Shown here: positions 6,580 through 14,634 of the stretch, piece by piece
Layout: the number at the start of each line of letters is the position of its first letter
How positions within the stretch are numbered: position 1 is the stretch's first letter
Assembly: GCA_900551155.1 (NCBI GenBank)
Contig: URVA01000017.1
Span: 1-20,804, forward strand
Source: an uncultured Eggerthella sp.
GTDB lineage: Bacteria > Actinomycetota > Coriobacteriia > Coriobacteriales > Eggerthellaceae
Length of the DNA: 20,804 nt
Reading direction: 5' to 3'
Position numbers and translations under genes: made by a program
Notes under the pieces: model-generated
What the model saw: the letters and a program-made list of their open reading frames with translations, nothing else
The model's database searches: none
What the model was told of the DNA's origin: nothing

Positions 6580-8532
6580 TTACGCCGCTACGCCGTTTTC
6601 TGCACCTGTGGCAGCATTATCTGCCGTTGCAGAATCTCCTGCTGCAGCATTTGAATCCTGATTCTGGTTAACTGGCTGACTAATAGAATCAACCGTCACC
6701 AATGATCCACCGCCCTTAGAGAAGTTAAGCGTAATGTCGTCGCCTTCCTTGTAACGAACGATGTCTACGATATCTGCAACAGAGCAATCATAGAGCGTAT
6801 CGTTGCCCGCAAGCATTACGTAGTAGTGAGTGTCACCACCAAGAACGACTGGCGATATCAGTGAAATCGTACCTGTAGCCGAACCTTCCGTTACAGTAGA
6901 TTCCTCTTCACTGCCTTGAATCTCAATACCATTGCTCCTCAAAAGCTGCTTGTATGCATCTTCTGTTTCCTCAATGGTGTTACCAACCGCTACATTCTGA
7001 TAACGCTGAATGTCAATCATGGCGTACATCTTTACCAAACCAGCACTGTCCTTAAGAGCAATGAAGTAGGTAGGCTGTCCGCCAACGTTGATGAGCAATG
7101 GGAAGGTTGCAGTGTAGCGCATTTGCTGTACCTGACCTTCAGCAGAACTCATAGCAGAATCTTCTGTTGCACCCGCAACTGGATAGAACTTAGATTCGGC
7201 CGTACGCTGATTGATCAAAACAAAACCGATAATTGAATTGTCAGAGGTTGCAGAAGTTACACCGCTGTATACCCATACGTCGTCGTCTTTAACAACATAG
7301 TTATAGCCAAGATTGCCATCAGTTCCAGGAGTGGTCTGACGAACACCGCTCTGACCAAGCCAAGAGTTAATCCAACCACCAGAAAGCGAACCGCTCCAGT
7401 TGTACTGCTCAATCAGCAATTCGGCAGGATAAGCACGGTCTACCCACTGAGGAACATCCTCAATAGCGAGGTCTTGACACTCGCCGGTGTTTGCATCACA
7501 CATAATAACGCGTGAAACCGTTTGACCACCGAACAGGCCAACCTTGAAGTCCATTACGGGATACAGCCAGTAAGGCTTACCGTTGTCGTCAATTTCAAAA
7601 GACTTATCGCCCAAAATATAGAACGGATAAGAAAGCTGAACATGACGATCTACGTTGTTGAACAGTGGGTCGGAATCAGAATAGTAAATTGGCTCGTCAA
7701 GACGAACAATCTGCGTGTCCTGCGTGCTCATATTTACGATTACATATCCAGGAATACCCGTGTCTTTGTTTGACCACCACTTAAACAGGTCAGCATAATT
7801 CAAAGGACTTACACGAACAGGTGAATCCTGATAGTTGATCTGCGTATAAATGTCGTCAATAACATACTGGCTTACATAGTCAGCCATTGCGCCCATAGTA
7901 CGGTTACCCAACAGCATTGCGGAATCACGGTCAATAAACGGAATTTCAGAATAATCAACTTCTTGAATATCCGTTGCGAAGTCCGTTTCTTCAGTTTGCA
8001 AAATGGTTGCATACTTTTCTGCATTGCCAGGGAAAAGGCTCAGCGAAAGCAGTGCGCCAACCAAGCCAACTGCCGCAATAACCAGCGGAATAAGCATAAG
8101 AATCTTAAAGCGCTTTGACTTCTTTTCGCTCTTTTCTCGTTTACCCATACCATTTGCATAGATCTGCTTAAACGAGAAAAAGATCAAAAACGACGGCAGC
8201 AAAATAAAGATTGCTAGCGCAAACCACAAATCTACACTGTGGATGTTAATGGGTGGATGGAACCACCAATAACAAAATGCAAGTACCAATACGACTAGCA
8301 CAGCAATAATAATGAGCGCCTTTTTGCTCATCTGCGACAAGGCATCGCGGAATGCGCTGAATTCATTGCCGCCAGGACGATGGCCGCCACGACGTGGACC
8401 TCCACCAGTAGGTCCATCCGAATCGCCACCATTAGCTCCAGCGCCACCAAATCCAGCACCGCCCTGAGCGGCACCAAATTGCTTTAGCAAGTCTGCCCAA
8501 CTGACTGGTCCTTGATTATTCGGATCTGCCAT
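6580..8532 (-). CDS. Membrane-anchored protein with large extracytoplasmic PepSY-like region, function unknown
   Basis: 650 residues with no assignable enzyme motif. N-terminus: a Gly-rich hydrophilic segment (residues 20-56, with GGGPRRGGHRPGG), then three hydrophobic segments at about 72-91, 101-121 and 143-167, with a lysine/arginine-rich loop (130-142, KREKSEKKSKRFK) that should be cytoplasmic. The remaining roughly 480 residues would face outward. They include MDFKVGLFGGQTVSRVIMCD followed by ANTGE, which recalls PepSY-type repeats, and DDVWVYSGVTSATSDNSIIG and MSSAEGQVQQM. I recall similar proteins in Firmicutes and coriobacteria under vague names, but none with a known role. The C-terminal 40 residues are Ala/Asn/Asp-rich and probably disordered. 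The ATG at 8532 has an AAGGAG just upstream. Monocistronic between two terminators. Confidence 0.85.
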   Translation of the reverse strand: MADPNNQGPVSWADLLKQFGAAQGGAGFGGAGANGGDSDGPTGGGPRRGGHRPGGNEFSAFRDALSQMSKKALIIIAVLVVLVLAFCYWWFHPPINIHSVDLWFALAIFILLPSFLIFFSFKQIYANGMGKREKSEKKSKRFKILMLIPLVIAAVGLVGALLSLSLFPGNAEKYATILQTEETDFATDIQEVDYSEIPFIDRDSAMLLGNRTMGAMADYVSQYVIDDIYTQINYQDSPVRVSPLNYADLFKWWSNKDTGIPGYVIVNMSTQDTQIVRLDEPIYYSDSDPLFNNVDRHVQLSYPFYILGDKSFEIDDNGKPYWLYPVMDFKVGLFGGQTVSRVIMCDANTGECQDLAIEDVPQWVDRAYPAELLIEQYNWSGSLSGGWINSWLGQSGVRQTTPGTDGNLGYNYVVKDDDVWVYSGVTSATSDNSIIGFVLINQRTAESKFYPVAGATEDSAMSSAEGQVQQMRYTATFPLLINVGGQPTYFIALKDSAGLVKMYAMIDIQRYQNVAVGNTIEETEDAYKQLLRSNGIEIQGSEEESTVTEGSATGTISLISPVVLGGDTHYYVMLAGNDTLYDCSVADIVDIVRYKEGDDITLNFSKGGGSLVTVDSISQPVNQNQDSNAAAGDSATADNAATGAENGVAA

Positions 8533-8612
8533 AAGGCTCCTTCCTCTTGTATACGTAAATAGTTATTGTATCTGATTATTCGCGCAGAAAACATGCAGTT
8601 CATGTAAAACAA

Positions 8613-8641
8613 AAGGCGCACAAGAATAACTTGTGCGCCTT
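8613..8641 (-). terminator. Rho-independent terminator of the icd-acnA unit
   Basis: A 12-bp perfect stem AAGGCGCACAAG/CTTGTGCGCCTT (8613-8624 with 8630-8641), five-base loop, followed on the minus strand by TTTTGTTTT (one T of the run pairs with the stem base). It lies about 150 nt beyond the acnA stop codon. Confidence 0.9.
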
Positions 8642-8723
8642 ACCTAAAGTAAAGTCAGTTTTACCAGGATTTCTTTACGTCTATAAGCCTTCCATTGCGA
8701 AAAAACTTTTACAAAACCCTTGT

Positions 8724-8779
8724 CACAAAACAACAGAGTTACTCAAATTTGGCAACCCCACAAAACAACTGAGCTACTC
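8724..8779. repeat. Two 21-bp direct repeats in the acnA 3' UTR
   Basis: CACAAAACAACAGAGTTACTC without its last base occupies 8724-8743, extended by C at 8744. A copy differing at two positions (CACAAAACAACTGAGCTACT plus C) occupies 8759-8779. The period is 35 bases. They lie between the acnA stop and its terminator and encode nothing visible. Confidence 0.7.
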
Positions 8780-8792
8780 TTATCCGACCGCC

Positions 8793-11438
8793 TTACGCAA
8801 GAGAGCGCAATACGTACTGCAAAATACCTCCGTTGTAGTAATATTCGCCCTCCGTTGGAGTATCGATGCGAACTATTGCGTTAAAGGCAACCGTTGTACC
8901 ATCCGTCTTTGTTGCAGTAACACCAACGGTAGATGGATTAGGCAAGCCTTGAGAGAAATCAATCGCATCTACGCTGATAGTTTCACTGCCATCCAAACCA
9001 AGCGTCTCAGCATTTTGGCCCTCTTCAAACTGCAGCGGCAAAATACCCATACCAATAAGATTAGAGCGATGAATACGCTCGAAACTTTCTGCGAATGCAG
9101 CACGAACTCCTTGAAGCATAGGACCTTTAGCTGCCCAGTCGCGCGAAGAACCGCTGCCGTACATCTTGCCCGCAAGCACTACCAAGGGAATGCCTTCTTC
9201 TTGATAATGAGCCGCAGCATCATAGACTGCTTTTATTTGTCCATCAAGAAAGTCTTTGGTCCAGCCACCCTTCTTGCCTTCGGCAAGCTTATTAGTCAGT
9301 TTCACGTTAGCAAAGGCACCACGCATCATAACTTCATGGTTACCACGACGTGCTCCATAGGTATTGAACTCAGCAGGTGCTACTCCATGCTCTTCTAAGT
9401 AGCGAGCTGCAGGCGAATCATTAGCAATGGAACCTGCTGGCGATATATGATCGGTGGTAATAAAGTCGCCCAAGTTCAAAAGCACACGAGCATTATTAAT
9501 ATCAGCTGGAGCCTTTGCTTCGCGGGTCATGCCATCAAAGTATGGAGCACGACGCACATAGGTCGAATCTGGATCCCATGCAAATACATCGCTTGCTTCC
9601 CTACTAAGAGATTGCCAAGCCTCATCGCCAACAAATAAGCCAGCTCCCGCTCGATCAAATACCTCCTTAGTGCAGCAACGCGCAAGAAGGTCTTGAACTT
9701 CAGCATTATCAGGCCAAATATCGCGCAAGTATACTTCGGTTCCATCCCCTTTAACCCCTAGTGGCTGGGTTTCGAAATCGAAATCCATGGTGCCTACCAG
9801 TGAATAGGCAATTACTAACGCGGGCGCACACAGATAGTTCTGCGACACATCAGGAGAAATACGTCCTTCAAAATTACGATTACCAGAAAGAATGCTTGCA
9901 AGCTCAATTTCGGAAGCAATTTCGTGCAAGGCAGGCAATACAGGACCTGAATTACCAATGCAGCTCATGCAACCAAAACCGCAGGTATAGAAGCCCAAAT
10001 CGCGCAGCGCAGGCATTAATCCTGCAGCGTCTAAGATATCTTCAGTAGCGCGAGAACCAGGAGCAAGAATGGTCTTTACCCATGGCTTTGGCTGCAAGCC
10101 TGCCGCTGCCGCATTTCGCGCCAGAACACCAGCTGCCAACATCATGCTTGCATCGGTTGCCGTGGTGCAACTCGTTACTGCAGCAATAGCAAGAGCGCCA
10201 TGGGTTAGCGCATATTTCTCGCCCAACAGTTCAACTTCAACCGTTTTTTGAGTATCAAGGTTTCTTTGAGCACAAATTGCTTCGAAAGATTGTTTTGCTT
10301 TTGCCACATCAATGCGATCATGAGGACGAGAGGGACCTGCGACGCTTCGAGTAACGCTCGATAAATCAAGCTCAAGCACCTTAGAGTACACACGTGAAGG
10401 TGCACTCGGATCATTCCAGAAGCCCTGAGCTTTCGCATACGCTTCAACCAACGCAACCTGTTCGGGGGTTCTTCCCGTTAGCTCAAGGTATTCAAGCGTT
10501 TTATCGTCTACGGGGAATAGCGTACACGTTGAGCCGTATTCAGGGGTCATATTAGAAATACAAGCACGCTGAGTTGCGCTTAAGCTGTCAAGGCCTTCAC
10601 CAAAGCATTCTACAAAGCAACCCACAACTCCTTCAGCACGAAGCATTTGCGCAAAGGTAAGAGAAACGTCCATTGCACTTACTTCAGGAGAAAGCTTACC
10701 CGTAAGTTTTACGCCAATAACACGAGGAACCAACGTAGTAATAGGCTGGCCAAGTGCTGCTGCTTCTGCCTCAATACCGCCAACACCCCATCCTAGAACG
10801 CCAATGCCGTTTGCTGTGGGTGTATGAGAATCAGTGCCCACCAAAGTGTCGAAATAGGCAACGGTTCCTTCTTTGTCTTCGCGAGTCATAACAACCGACG
10901 CAAAGCGCTCAATATTGAGCTGATGACAAATGCCCGCTCCAGGAGGAACGATGCGTACATTTTCGAAGGATTCCTGTGCCCACTTCAAAAATTCGTAGCG
11001 TTCTTTATTTCTGTCAAATTCCAATGCCATGTTTTGCTCAAGAGCCCCTGCGCAGCCTGCAACATCGGCAATAACTGAATGGTCGATAACCAAATCGCAA
11101 GGAACCTGAGGATTGATGTTTTTAGGATCTCCCCCTAATTCCATACAGGCTTCACGCATAACCGCAAAGTCAACAAATACAGGAACGCCAGTAAAATCCT
11201 GGAACAAAACGCGCGCAGGGCTGAATTCGATTTCATTTCCAACCTCGCCTGCAAGACCAGCCTCTATCAGACGCTCCGATAGTTCCTTAGCTCGTTCATC
11301 GCTTGGTGCTAAGCGTAAAATATTTTCCAGAAGAACCGTAAGCGAAAAAGGCAGCTTCTCGTGTCCCTGAATGCCAGAAACGGGATAATACGTATATGTT
11401 TTATCTCCCACATTCAGAATCGCTGATCGGTTATTCAT
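8793..11438 (-). CDS. acnA: Aconitate hydratase (AcnA type)
   Basis: Isomerises citrate to isocitrate through cis-aconitate with a [4Fe-4S] cluster, in the cytoplasm. The 881 residues fit the AcnA/IRP family. Seen: DHSVIADVAGCAG (119-131), GTDSHTPTANGIGVLGWGVG (201-220), cluster ligands C424 (SCT), C490 and C493 (CMSCIGNSGP), and in domain 4 RGNHEVMMRGAFANV and GSGSSRDWAAKG with SFERIHRSNLIGMGILPLQF. The segment after C424 reads CTTATD where the usual form is CTNTSN, an uncommon substitution. The ATG at 11438 follows GGAAGG. It lies 58 bases downstream of icd with no terminator between them, so the two are probably one operon supplying 2-oxoglutarate. No citrate synthase gene is in view. Confidence 0.96.
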   Translation of the reverse strand: MNNRSAILNVGDKTYTYYPVSGIQGHEKLPFSLTVLLENILRLAPSDERAKELSERLIEAGLAGEVGNEIEFSPARVLFQDFTGVPVFVDFAVMREACMELGGDPKNINPQVPCDLVIDHSVIADVAGCAGALEQNMALEFDRNKERYEFLKWAQESFENVRIVPPGAGICHQLNIERFASVVMTREDKEGTVAYFDTLVGTDSHTPTANGIGVLGWGVGGIEAEAAALGQPITTLVPRVIGVKLTGKLSPEVSAMDVSLTFAQMLRAEGVVGCFVECFGEGLDSLSATQRACISNMTPEYGSTCTLFPVDDKTLEYLELTGRTPEQVALVEAYAKAQGFWNDPSAPSRVYSKVLELDLSSVTRSVAGPSRPHDRIDVAKAKQSFEAICAQRNLDTQKTVEVELLGEKYALTHGALAIAAVTSCTTATDASMMLAAGVLARNAAAAGLQPKPWVKTILAPGSRATEDILDAAGLMPALRDLGFYTCGFGCMSCIGNSGPVLPALHEIASEIELASILSGNRNFEGRISPDVSQNYLCAPALVIAYSLVGTMDFDFETQPLGVKGDGTEVYLRDIWPDNAEVQDLLARCCTKEVFDRAGAGLFVGDEAWQSLSREASDVFAWDPDSTYVRRAPYFDGMTREAKAPADINNARVLLNLGDFITTDHISPAGSIANDSPAARYLEEHGVAPAEFNTYGARRGNHEVMMRGAFANVKLTNKLAEGKKGGWTKDFLDGQIKAVYDAAAHYQEEGIPLVVLAGKMYGSGSSRDWAAKGPMLQGVRAAFAESFERIHRSNLIGMGILPLQFEEGQNAETLGLDGSETISVDAIDFSQGLPNPSTVGVTATKTDGTTVAFNAIVRIDTPTEGEYYYNGGILQYVLRSLA

Positions 11439-11496
11439 TAGATCCTTCCTTTCCGAGAAGCAGCACGCCTCCCGCTTTGGTTCTGTAAATGTATCT

Positions 11497-12588
11497 TTAC
11501 TGCTCTAGCGCAGCGATAAGTGCATCAGTAAACTGGGTGCATGTTGCAGGCTGCTGATTCGAGCCAAGAGCTTTGCAAATATCAGCCGTTAAAACACTAC
11601 CTTCTGCATAAACCTTACGAACTGCAGCCCTTATTCGTTCGGCAATTTCAAGTTCACCTAAATGATCGAGCATCATAGCAGCTGAAAGAACTTCTGCGGT
11701 AGGGTTGCACATATCCTTGCCTGCAATATCAGGTGCAGAACCATGCACTGCTTCAAAAATGGCATATTCAGAGCCAATATTTGCTCCTGGAGCAATTCCC
11801 AAACCGCCAACAAGGCCAGCACAGAGATCGCTTGCAATATCCCCATATAAATTAGGGAAAACAATAACATCAAACTGGGAAGGATCCATAACAATATTCA
11901 TGCAAAACGCATCGATGATGTTGTCATTAAATTCGACTTTTCCTTCGTATTCTTTTGCAACCTCACGCGCAACCTTCAAAAACAAACCATCAGAATACTT
12001 CATGATATTTGCCTTATGGGCTGCGGTAACCTTCTTGCGGCCATGCTTTAAGGCATATTCGAAAGCGAAGCGAACAATGTTTTGTGTTGCGGTAACAGAA
12101 ATAGGCTTAATAGAGATGCCCGAATCAGGACGAATAGTTCCTGCATTATGATCTTTACAAAAAGCAATAAGATCTGCCGCTTCTGAGCTGCCTTCTTCAA
12201 ATTCGATACCTGCATATAGGTCTTCTGAGTTTTCACGAACTACTACTAAGTCGACACCATCATAACGACCGCCCGCTCCAGGAATAGACATAACTGGACG
12301 AAGGCATACATTCAAATCAAGAGTTTTACGCAAAGCAACATTTACGCTACGAAAACCCGTTCCTACAGGAGTAGTAATAGGACCTTTGATGGCAACTTTA
12401 TTGCGGCGAACTGCTTCAATGGTGCTCTCTGGTAAGGGAGTTCCACAGGAATCCATCATATGAGCGCCAGCTTCAGCAATCTCCCATTCAATATCAGCTC
12501 CAGCTGCTCGCACCACACGCTGCATAGCGGAAGTTGTTTCTGGACCAATACCGTCTCCAGGAATCAACGTAACGGTATGCTTTGCCAT
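11497..12588 (-). CDS. icd: Isocitrate dehydrogenase, NAD-type
   Basis: Oxidative decarboxylation of isocitrate to 2-oxoglutarate. 363 residues; the first motif is TLIPGDGIGPE. The substrate segment FRSVNVALRKTLDLNVCLRP contains the Ser, Asn and Arg that bind isocitrate. The metal/coenzyme signature NLYGDIASDLCAGLVGGLGI is intact. In the adenosine pocket GSAPDIAGKD has Asp-Ile where NADP-dependent E. coli enzyme has Lys-Tyr, the classic NAD-type pair, so NAD use is inferred. The ATG at 12588 (MAKHTVTL) is chosen: it has an AGGAG eight bases upstream and matches family starts; an in-frame upstream start at 12693 would add 35 residues of no family likeness. First gene of an icd-acnA unit. A homoisocitrate or isopropylmalate dehydrogenase is less likely given the SVNVALRK segment and the aconitase partner. 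Confidence 0.94.
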   Translation of the reverse strand: MAKHTVTLIPGDGIGPETTSAMQRVVRAAGADIEWEIAEAGAHMMDSCGTPLPESTIEAVRRNKVAIKGPITTPVGTGFRSVNVALRKTLDLNVCLRPVMSIPGAGGRYDGVDLVVVRENSEDLYAGIEFEEGSSEAADLIAFCKDHNAGTIRPDSGISIKPISVTATQNIVRFAFEYALKHGRKKVTAAHKANIMKYSDGLFLKVAREVAKEYEGKVEFNDNIIDAFCMNIVMDPSQFDVIVFPNLYGDIASDLCAGLVGGLGIAPGANIGSEYAIFEAVHGSAPDIAGKDMCNPTAEVLSAAMMLDHLGELEIAERIRAAVRKVYAEGSVLTADICKALGSNQQPATCTQFTDALIAALEQ

Positions 12589-12823
12589 CGAATCACTCCT
12601 TAGTAATCGTAGAAAAAGCTTTGTGAAAATACATCTCTTTGCTTGCACGTTGGTACCCGCGAATTCAGCGCACGTAGCATGCGCATTCAACATACCTATC
12701 CCATGCCCTTTGAGATGCTCTTTGATAGTGTAGCTTTGTAGCGCTCTATCATAGTGGAGTATGAAGAAATGTAACGTAGATTTCTCTACACGGACACATA
12801 CACAGGATAACTGTGCAACAAAA
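12589..12823 (-). promoter_or_regulatory. Upstream region of icd with a possible promoter
   Basis: No gene is seen in the roughly 300 nt between icd and the next gene. On the minus strand GTTACA (12775-12770) and TATGAT (12753-12748), 16 bases apart, form a plausible sigma-70 promoter, leaving a long leader of about 155 nt. Near it GATAG (12724-12728) and CTATC (12746-12750) form short inverted arms that could be an operator. CACAG/CTGTG (12801-12805 with 12811-12815) makes another small hairpin. All of these are weak individually. Confidence 0.35.
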
Positions 12824-12847
12824 AGGCGAACAAATACCTGTTCGCCT
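12824..12847 (-). terminator. Rho-independent terminator after the HEAT-like gene
   Basis: A 9-bp perfect stem AGGCGAACA/TGTTCGCCT (12824-12832 with 12839-12847), six-base loop, followed on the minus strand by TTTTTG TTG. It separates the HEAT-like gene from icd. Confidence 0.85.
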
Positions 12848-12893
12848 GCAATCTAGCACGTAACCTATTCGGTTCAAACGTTAGCGCACTGCC

Positions 12894-13496
12894 CTAGGAA
12901 AGATTGTCGATAATTTGTTGGCTGCGACGCTTCAGAGCACCTTTGCCATGTTGAGCATCAAAGGAAACACGCTCTTTAAGGCCTTCTTTCACTTCAGGAG
13001 CAAGCTTGCCCGTAGAAAAAGCAATAATTGCTACGAGCATATCCTGATATTCATAGTCGCCGTGATAGCACTGAATAGCTTCATCTAAGAGCGGCCATAC
13101 TTTTTGAGAGCGGTTTTCAGTAGTTGCCCCTAAAGCGCACAAAAAACGTAGAGCAGCAAGACGAACGAAACCGTTATCTTCATCAAAGAGTGCGGTTTCT
13201 GCTCCTGCGATACCCTTATCACAAGCACGCGACTCAAAAGGAACTAATTCAGTTAATACATCAAGAGATTCCCATCGAGTTTGTGCTTCTGGGCGATTGA
13301 GCGCATCAATAAAATCGTTAGCATAAGAAACAAGGGCTTCAGGATTGATTTTTGCTACCTGAGCAAGCACAGAAGCAGCATTTTGGCGATCACGACGCGT
13401 TGACCCCGATAAAGCAAGAACAACTTCTTTGATCAAATCCTCGGACTGAAGAAGTTGTACTGCAAGATCTTTTGCGCTCTGCGTTTTTTCGCTCAT
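12894..13496 (-). CDS. Small HEAT/ARM-repeat-like protein, function unknown
   Basis: A 200-residue, probably all-helical soluble protein. Amphipathic helix pairs recur at about residues 20-56 (RDRQNAASVLAQVAKINPEAL), 60-90, 97-125 (DEDNGFVRLAALRFLCALG) and 133-165. Features such as VRLAALRFL and RQNAASVLA are typical of HEAT repeats, which bind other proteins. There is no signal peptide, membrane segment or catalytic motif. The C-terminus is basic (KGALKRRSQQ). The ATG at 13496 has GGAGGA upstream. It is followed by a terminator; a TATAAT (13612-13607) upstream may be its -10. No function can be assigned; I would read it as a conserved coriobacterial hypothetical protein with a scaffolding role. 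Confidence 0.85.
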   Translation of the reverse strand: MSEKTQSAKDLAVQLLQSEDLIKEVVLALSGSTRRDRQNAASVLAQVAKINPEALVSYANDFIDALNRPEAQTRWESLDVLTELVPFESRACDKGIAGAETALFDEDNGFVRLAALRFLCALGATTENRSQKVWPLLDEAIQCYHGDYEYQDMLVAIIAFSTGKLAPEVKEGLKERVSFDAQHGKGALKRRSQQIIDNLS

Positions 13497-13678
13497 GAAG
13501 TTCCTCCGATCGGTGCCAAGGCACCTGTTACGTATGCAATCCTCTGTAAATACGGTGCATGCAGCCTGAAAGCATCAATGTTTATAAAAGTTAATTATCA
13601 CATTTTATTATAGTCGCAATGCAAAAACTTCGAGGAGTATCGGTAGGCGAAAACGTCAAATCGACAAAGGACAGAACC

Positions 13679-14554
13679 CTATTCTTTGCAGGCTTCCGCA
13701 AAATAATCTATAAGAAATTTCTTAAGCGCATCAACCTTAGGCGAAGAAGGCGCGTTTTCTGGCACACGCAAATAGAGGTAGCGCGTTCGTTTAACATCGC
13801 TCAAAGGAACATAGACTAAATCGTCTCTACTATCGTTTGCCCAGGTTACTTCAGGCGCAACCGTAATACCAACTCCACGTGCTACCAATTCTTGAATTTG
13901 TATATAGGATTGGTTTTCCATATACAGATTTGGACTAAAGCCCGCTTCCTGAAACATACTGTCCACAATGTTTCGCAGCGAACCGACACAATTAACAATG
14001 AAAGGCTCATTTACCAAATCTGCCAGCGCTACCGACTTTTTAGTCGCATAAGGCGAATCTTTTGATACAAGAAGGGAAATTTTTTCTCTTCCCAATAACG
14101 TGTATTCGCCGCCTTGATGATATTTCGGAGACGCAAAAAAAATGAGATGCGGTATTTCTTCGGTATATTCGGTCTTTTTCGAATCGCTTACACGCAAAAG
14201 TACTCGCGGATGCATTTCTTTAAAACGCATAAGGATCGTTTCGTTGTTTCCCATAGGAACAGGAGCGTACAACGTAATAACATGCTCTTTTTTCTTTTGA
14301 TACAGCTCGACCTCAAGAGAAACTCTATCGAGCGCATTGAGCGCCGTATTGGCGCAGCGAAGGGCAATTTTACCCGCGTCATTCAAAACAAGCGTTCTTC
14401 CCTTTCTATCAAAAAGTTGAACACCTGTTTCCTCTTCAATCTGACGCAACGCACGAGAAAGAGAGGGCTGTGAAATATGAAGCTTATCTGCTGCTTCACT
14501 CATGGTTTTAGATTCAGCAATTGCTTTAAAGTAATACAACTGATGAAAGTCCAT
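13679..14554 (-). CDS. LysR-type transcriptional regulator, probably of the quinate/shikimate genes
   Basis: 291 residues. The N-terminal winged helix-turn-helix (1-65) is canonical: FKAIAESKTMSEAADKLHIS then QPSLSRALRQIEEETGVQLF. A periplasmic-binding-protein-like effector domain follows (about 90-285), with ARGVGITVAPEVTW. LTTRs usually sense a pathway metabolite and activate a nearby promoter. This one lies directly downstream of the shikimate dehydrogenase gene, in the same orientation, separated by a hairpin with only a weak U tract; control of aroD-aroE by quinate, shikimate or dehydroquinate is the natural inference. The ATG at 14554 follows a GAGGGGG purine tract. No obvious terminator follows it, so readthrough into the HEAT-like gene is possible. 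Confidence 0.88.
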   Translation of the reverse strand: MDFHQLYYFKAIAESKTMSEAADKLHISQPSLSRALRQIEEETGVQLFDRKGRTLVLNDAGKIALRCANTALNALDRVSLEVELYQKKKEHVITLYAPVPMGNNETILMRFKEMHPRVLLRVSDSKKTEYTEEIPHLIFFASPKYHQGGEYTLLGREKISLLVSKDSPYATKKSVALADLVNEPFIVNCVGSLRNIVDSMFQEAGFSPNLYMENQSYIQIQELVARGVGITVAPEVTWANDSRDDLVYVPLSDVKRTRYLYLRVPENAPSSPKVDALKKFLIDYFAEACKE

Positions 14555-14589
14555 TTGTCCCCCTCTTTTCGTTTGTAGGTGTAATACAG

Positions 14590-14619
14590 AGGCCCTGCAG
14601 ACCGCAGTCTGCAGGGCCT
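14590..14619 (-). terminator. Strong hairpin between shikimate dehydrogenase and LysR genes
   Basis: A 13-bp perfect stem AGGCCCTGCAGAC/GTCTGCAGGGCCT (14590-14602 with 14607-14619) and a CGCA loop. On the minus strand it is followed by CTGTATTAC rather than a U run, so it may give partial termination or mRNA stabilisation rather than full termination. Confidence 0.6.
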
Positions 14620-14634
14620 TAATTTGGCTAGTGA

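Noticed and set aside
8768..8779. GTAGCTCAGTTG-like string on the minus strand resembling a tRNA D arm
   Set aside because: No anticodon arm, T arm or acceptor stem follows at the right distances; it is part of the direct repeat.
8631..9398. Plus-strand frame of about 255 codons opposite acnA and through its terminator
   Set aside because: It starts inside the acnA terminator and overlaps the aconitase coding sequence; it has no recognisable motif.
12589..12693. Upstream in-frame start for isocitrate dehydrogenase
   Set aside because: The additional 35 residues match nothing in the family, and a good AGGAG precedes the ATG at 12588.
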